Shown piece after piece: positions 63,944 through 64,000 of a stretch of 64,000 nucleotides of DNA. The DNA is from Algibacillus agarilyticus (GTDB lineage Bacteria > Pseudomonadota > Gammaproteobacteria > Enterobacterales > Alteromonadaceae): NCBI RefSeq assembly GCF_003286125.1, contig NZ_QMED01000004.1, positions 248,001 through 312,000 of the forward strand, written 5' to 3'. The notes beneath the pieces were generated by a model. It searched no databases. It saw only the letters and a program-made list of their open reading frames with translations, and had not been told where the DNA came from. Within the stretch, counting starts at the first letter, position 1. Every line of letters starts with the position of its first letter. The position numbers and the translations under genes are program-made.

Positions 63944-64000
63944 TCAAGACGCCGGATCCGGAGTTTCAACACCGAAGTTTAATGCAAGATCCATAAAATC
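63944..64000 (-). CDS. C-terminal tail of an upstream gene (partial)
   Basis: The last 57 bases read, on the minus strand, as an open frame ending DLALNFGVETPDPAS-stop. This is probably the 3' end of a gene that starts beyond the window. It is too short to identify. Confidence 0.4.
   Translation of the reverse strand, partial: DFMDLALNFGVETPDPAS

Noticed and set aside
1-64000. tRNA, rRNA, CRISPR arrays and prophage genes
   Set aside because: I looked for their typical signals (tRNA T-loop sequence, regularly spaced repeats, capsid or integrase proteins) and found none.

Overview
The window is low-GC, gene-dense DNA from a marine-type Gammaproteobacterium, most likely of the Alteromonadales (Colwellia/Thalassotalea/Catenovulum-like). 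This placement is inferred from TonB-dependent receptor style, LapD/LapG, DUF2780, a SWIM/SNF2 pair and general protein character; no rRNA or tRNA gene is present to confirm it. I see no prophage, CRISPR array or complete insertion sequence. There are two copies of a short IS630-like miniature element (MITE).

Layout. (1) 1-18.2 kb, all on the minus strand, is an exopolysaccharide/O-polysaccharide locus. Read in transcription order it holds ugd, lapG, lapD, a secreted Ala/Asn-rich protein, a WaaL/Wzy-type ligase, a UDP-glucuronate 4-epimerase, a decayed rmlB, a Wzx flippase, a GT2, a decayed second ugd, a second epimerase, a GT4, a Wzy-like polymerase, a hexapeptide acetyltransferase, a second GT4, a beta-helix lipoprotein and a truncated GT2. 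The duplicated epimerase and the ugd and rmlB remnants show past rearrangement. (2) 18.6-22.6 kb has a Sel1-repeat protein, MITE copy 1 and a membrane PAS-GGDEF gene broken by an in-frame TGA. (3) 22.6-25.5 kb is a persulfide/sulfur detoxification operon (BigR/SqrR-like repressor, two half-size YeeE/YedE transporters, ETHE1-like dioxygenase) divergent from a TauE-type exporter across a 14-bp-arm palindrome. (4) 25.6-30.3 kb has a YaeR-type VOC gene split by MITE copy 2, an S9 peptidase, MscS and a DUF2780 protein. (5) 30.4-33.5 kb is a cyanate module: FNT-family channel, cyanase, and a membrane-anchored PP2C phosphatase/protein kinase. (6) 33.9-41.1 kb is a glycerol/glycerophosphodiester module (FGGY kinase, GlpD, GDPD) next to a large TonB-dependent receptor preceded by two perfect palindromes. 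(7) 41.6-50.1 kb is mixed housekeeping: DUF4177, YidD, TM2, M48 protease, aminotransferase, LysE, K+ channel, zinc peptidase, radical SAM.

(8) 50.4-58.9 kb is the most interesting block. It is a Fur-box-controlled set of a heme-type TonB receptor (HmuR-like), a HmuY-like lipoprotein, a MotA/TolQ/ExbB protein, an overlapping DUF2149 protein and a 1398-residue CobN-like chelatase. The chelatase has a signal peptide, a His-rich insertion and a C-terminal membrane anchor. It resembles the Bacteroidota hmu system and plausibly strips metal from porphyrin outside the cytoplasm. (9) 59.3-63.8 kb has a small membrane protein, a SWIM zinc-finger protein and a SNF2 helicase. The last 57 bases hold the tail of another gene.
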